Positions 5,629 to 5,697 of a stretch of DNA of 5,697 nt are shown in pieces (within the stretch, counting starts at the first letter, position 1; each line of letters starts with the position of its first letter). The notes beneath the pieces are model-generated. The model saw nothing but the letters and a program-made list of their open reading frames with translations, was not told where the DNA came from and did not search any database. The translations under genes were made by a program, and so were the position numbers. Source of the DNA: Thermoleophilia bacterium (GTDB lineage Bacteria; Actinomycetota; Thermoleophilia; Gaiellales; JAICJC01); contig JAICJM010000227.1 of NCBI GenBank assembly GCA_025928435.1, positions 1-5,697 on the forward strand, read 5' to 3'.

Positions 5629-5697
5629 GCGAAGCCGTCCTCTACGAGACGCGCGGCCCGGCCGCGTGGATCACCCTCAACCGGCCCGAGAAGCTGA
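5625..5697 (+). CDS. Enoyl-CoA hydratase/isomerase (crotonase) family protein, N-terminal fragment
   Basis: Only the first 24 codons are in the window; the frame is open to the right edge. The peptide starts MSEAVLYETRGPAAWITLNR and continues PEKL. It shows the classic crotonase N-terminus: a first beta-strand, a G-x-x-A-x-I-T-L-N-R-P turn, then E-K-L (normally followed by N-A). The catalytic acyl-CoA oxyanion-hole glycines and glutamates lie outside the window, so hydratase, isomerase, hydrolase and aldol-lyase (FerB/Ech-type) activities cannot be told apart. Its ATG overlaps the synthetase TGA (ATGA), and AAGGAG precedes it, so it is almost certainly co-translated with the synthetase and acts on that enzyme's product or a derivative. 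Confidence 0.85.
   Translation, partial: MSEAVLYETRGPAAWITLNRPEKL

Overview
The window is very GC-rich, with G or C at nearly every third codon position and frequent GTG/TTG starts, which suggests a high-GC actinobacterium. The style recalls soil Thermoleophilia or other Actinomycetota, but I cannot fix the taxon from this sequence. It holds two divergent transcription units with only about 50 bases between their starts.

Left, minus strand: a PucR/CdaR-family transcriptional regulator (420-1862) followed after 20 bases by a small single-domain cupin (1-399, 3' end cut by the window edge). Right, plus strand: a CoA-acylating methylmalonate-semialdehyde-type aldehyde dehydrogenase (1913-3421), a fused ADP-forming acyl-CoA synthetase (3574-5628), and the first 24 codons of an enoyl-CoA hydratase/isomerase family protein (5625 to the edge) that overlaps the synthetase stop by ATGA. 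This looks like a small carboxylic-acid catabolic locus. The synthetase would activate an acid to its CoA thioester, the crotonase-fold enzyme would hydrate or cleave the enoyl-CoA, and the dehydrogenase would turn a semialdehyde into an acyl-CoA. The divergent PucR protein is the obvious candidate regulator. The substrate cannot be read from the sequence. Valine/propionate-type acids and aromatic phenylpropenoids are both reasonable.

The two non-coding stretches are short but structured. The divergent start region (1860-1912) carries a perfect 5+5 inverted repeat overlapping the regulator's start and a -10-like hexamer spaced as for a leaderless mRNA. The 152-base gap between dehydrogenase and synthetase (3422-3573) is the most unusual part. 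It has a perfect 12-bp hairpin starting at the base after the stop codon, then about 98 bases of nested complementary segments (3449-3546). One strand of these can pair instead with the synthetase Shine-Dalgarno sequence. That is the layout of a cis-acting RNA switch or attenuator, and it matches no riboswitch class I know. It could also be a dispersed palindromic element. No tRNA, rRNA, CRISPR array or transposase was seen.
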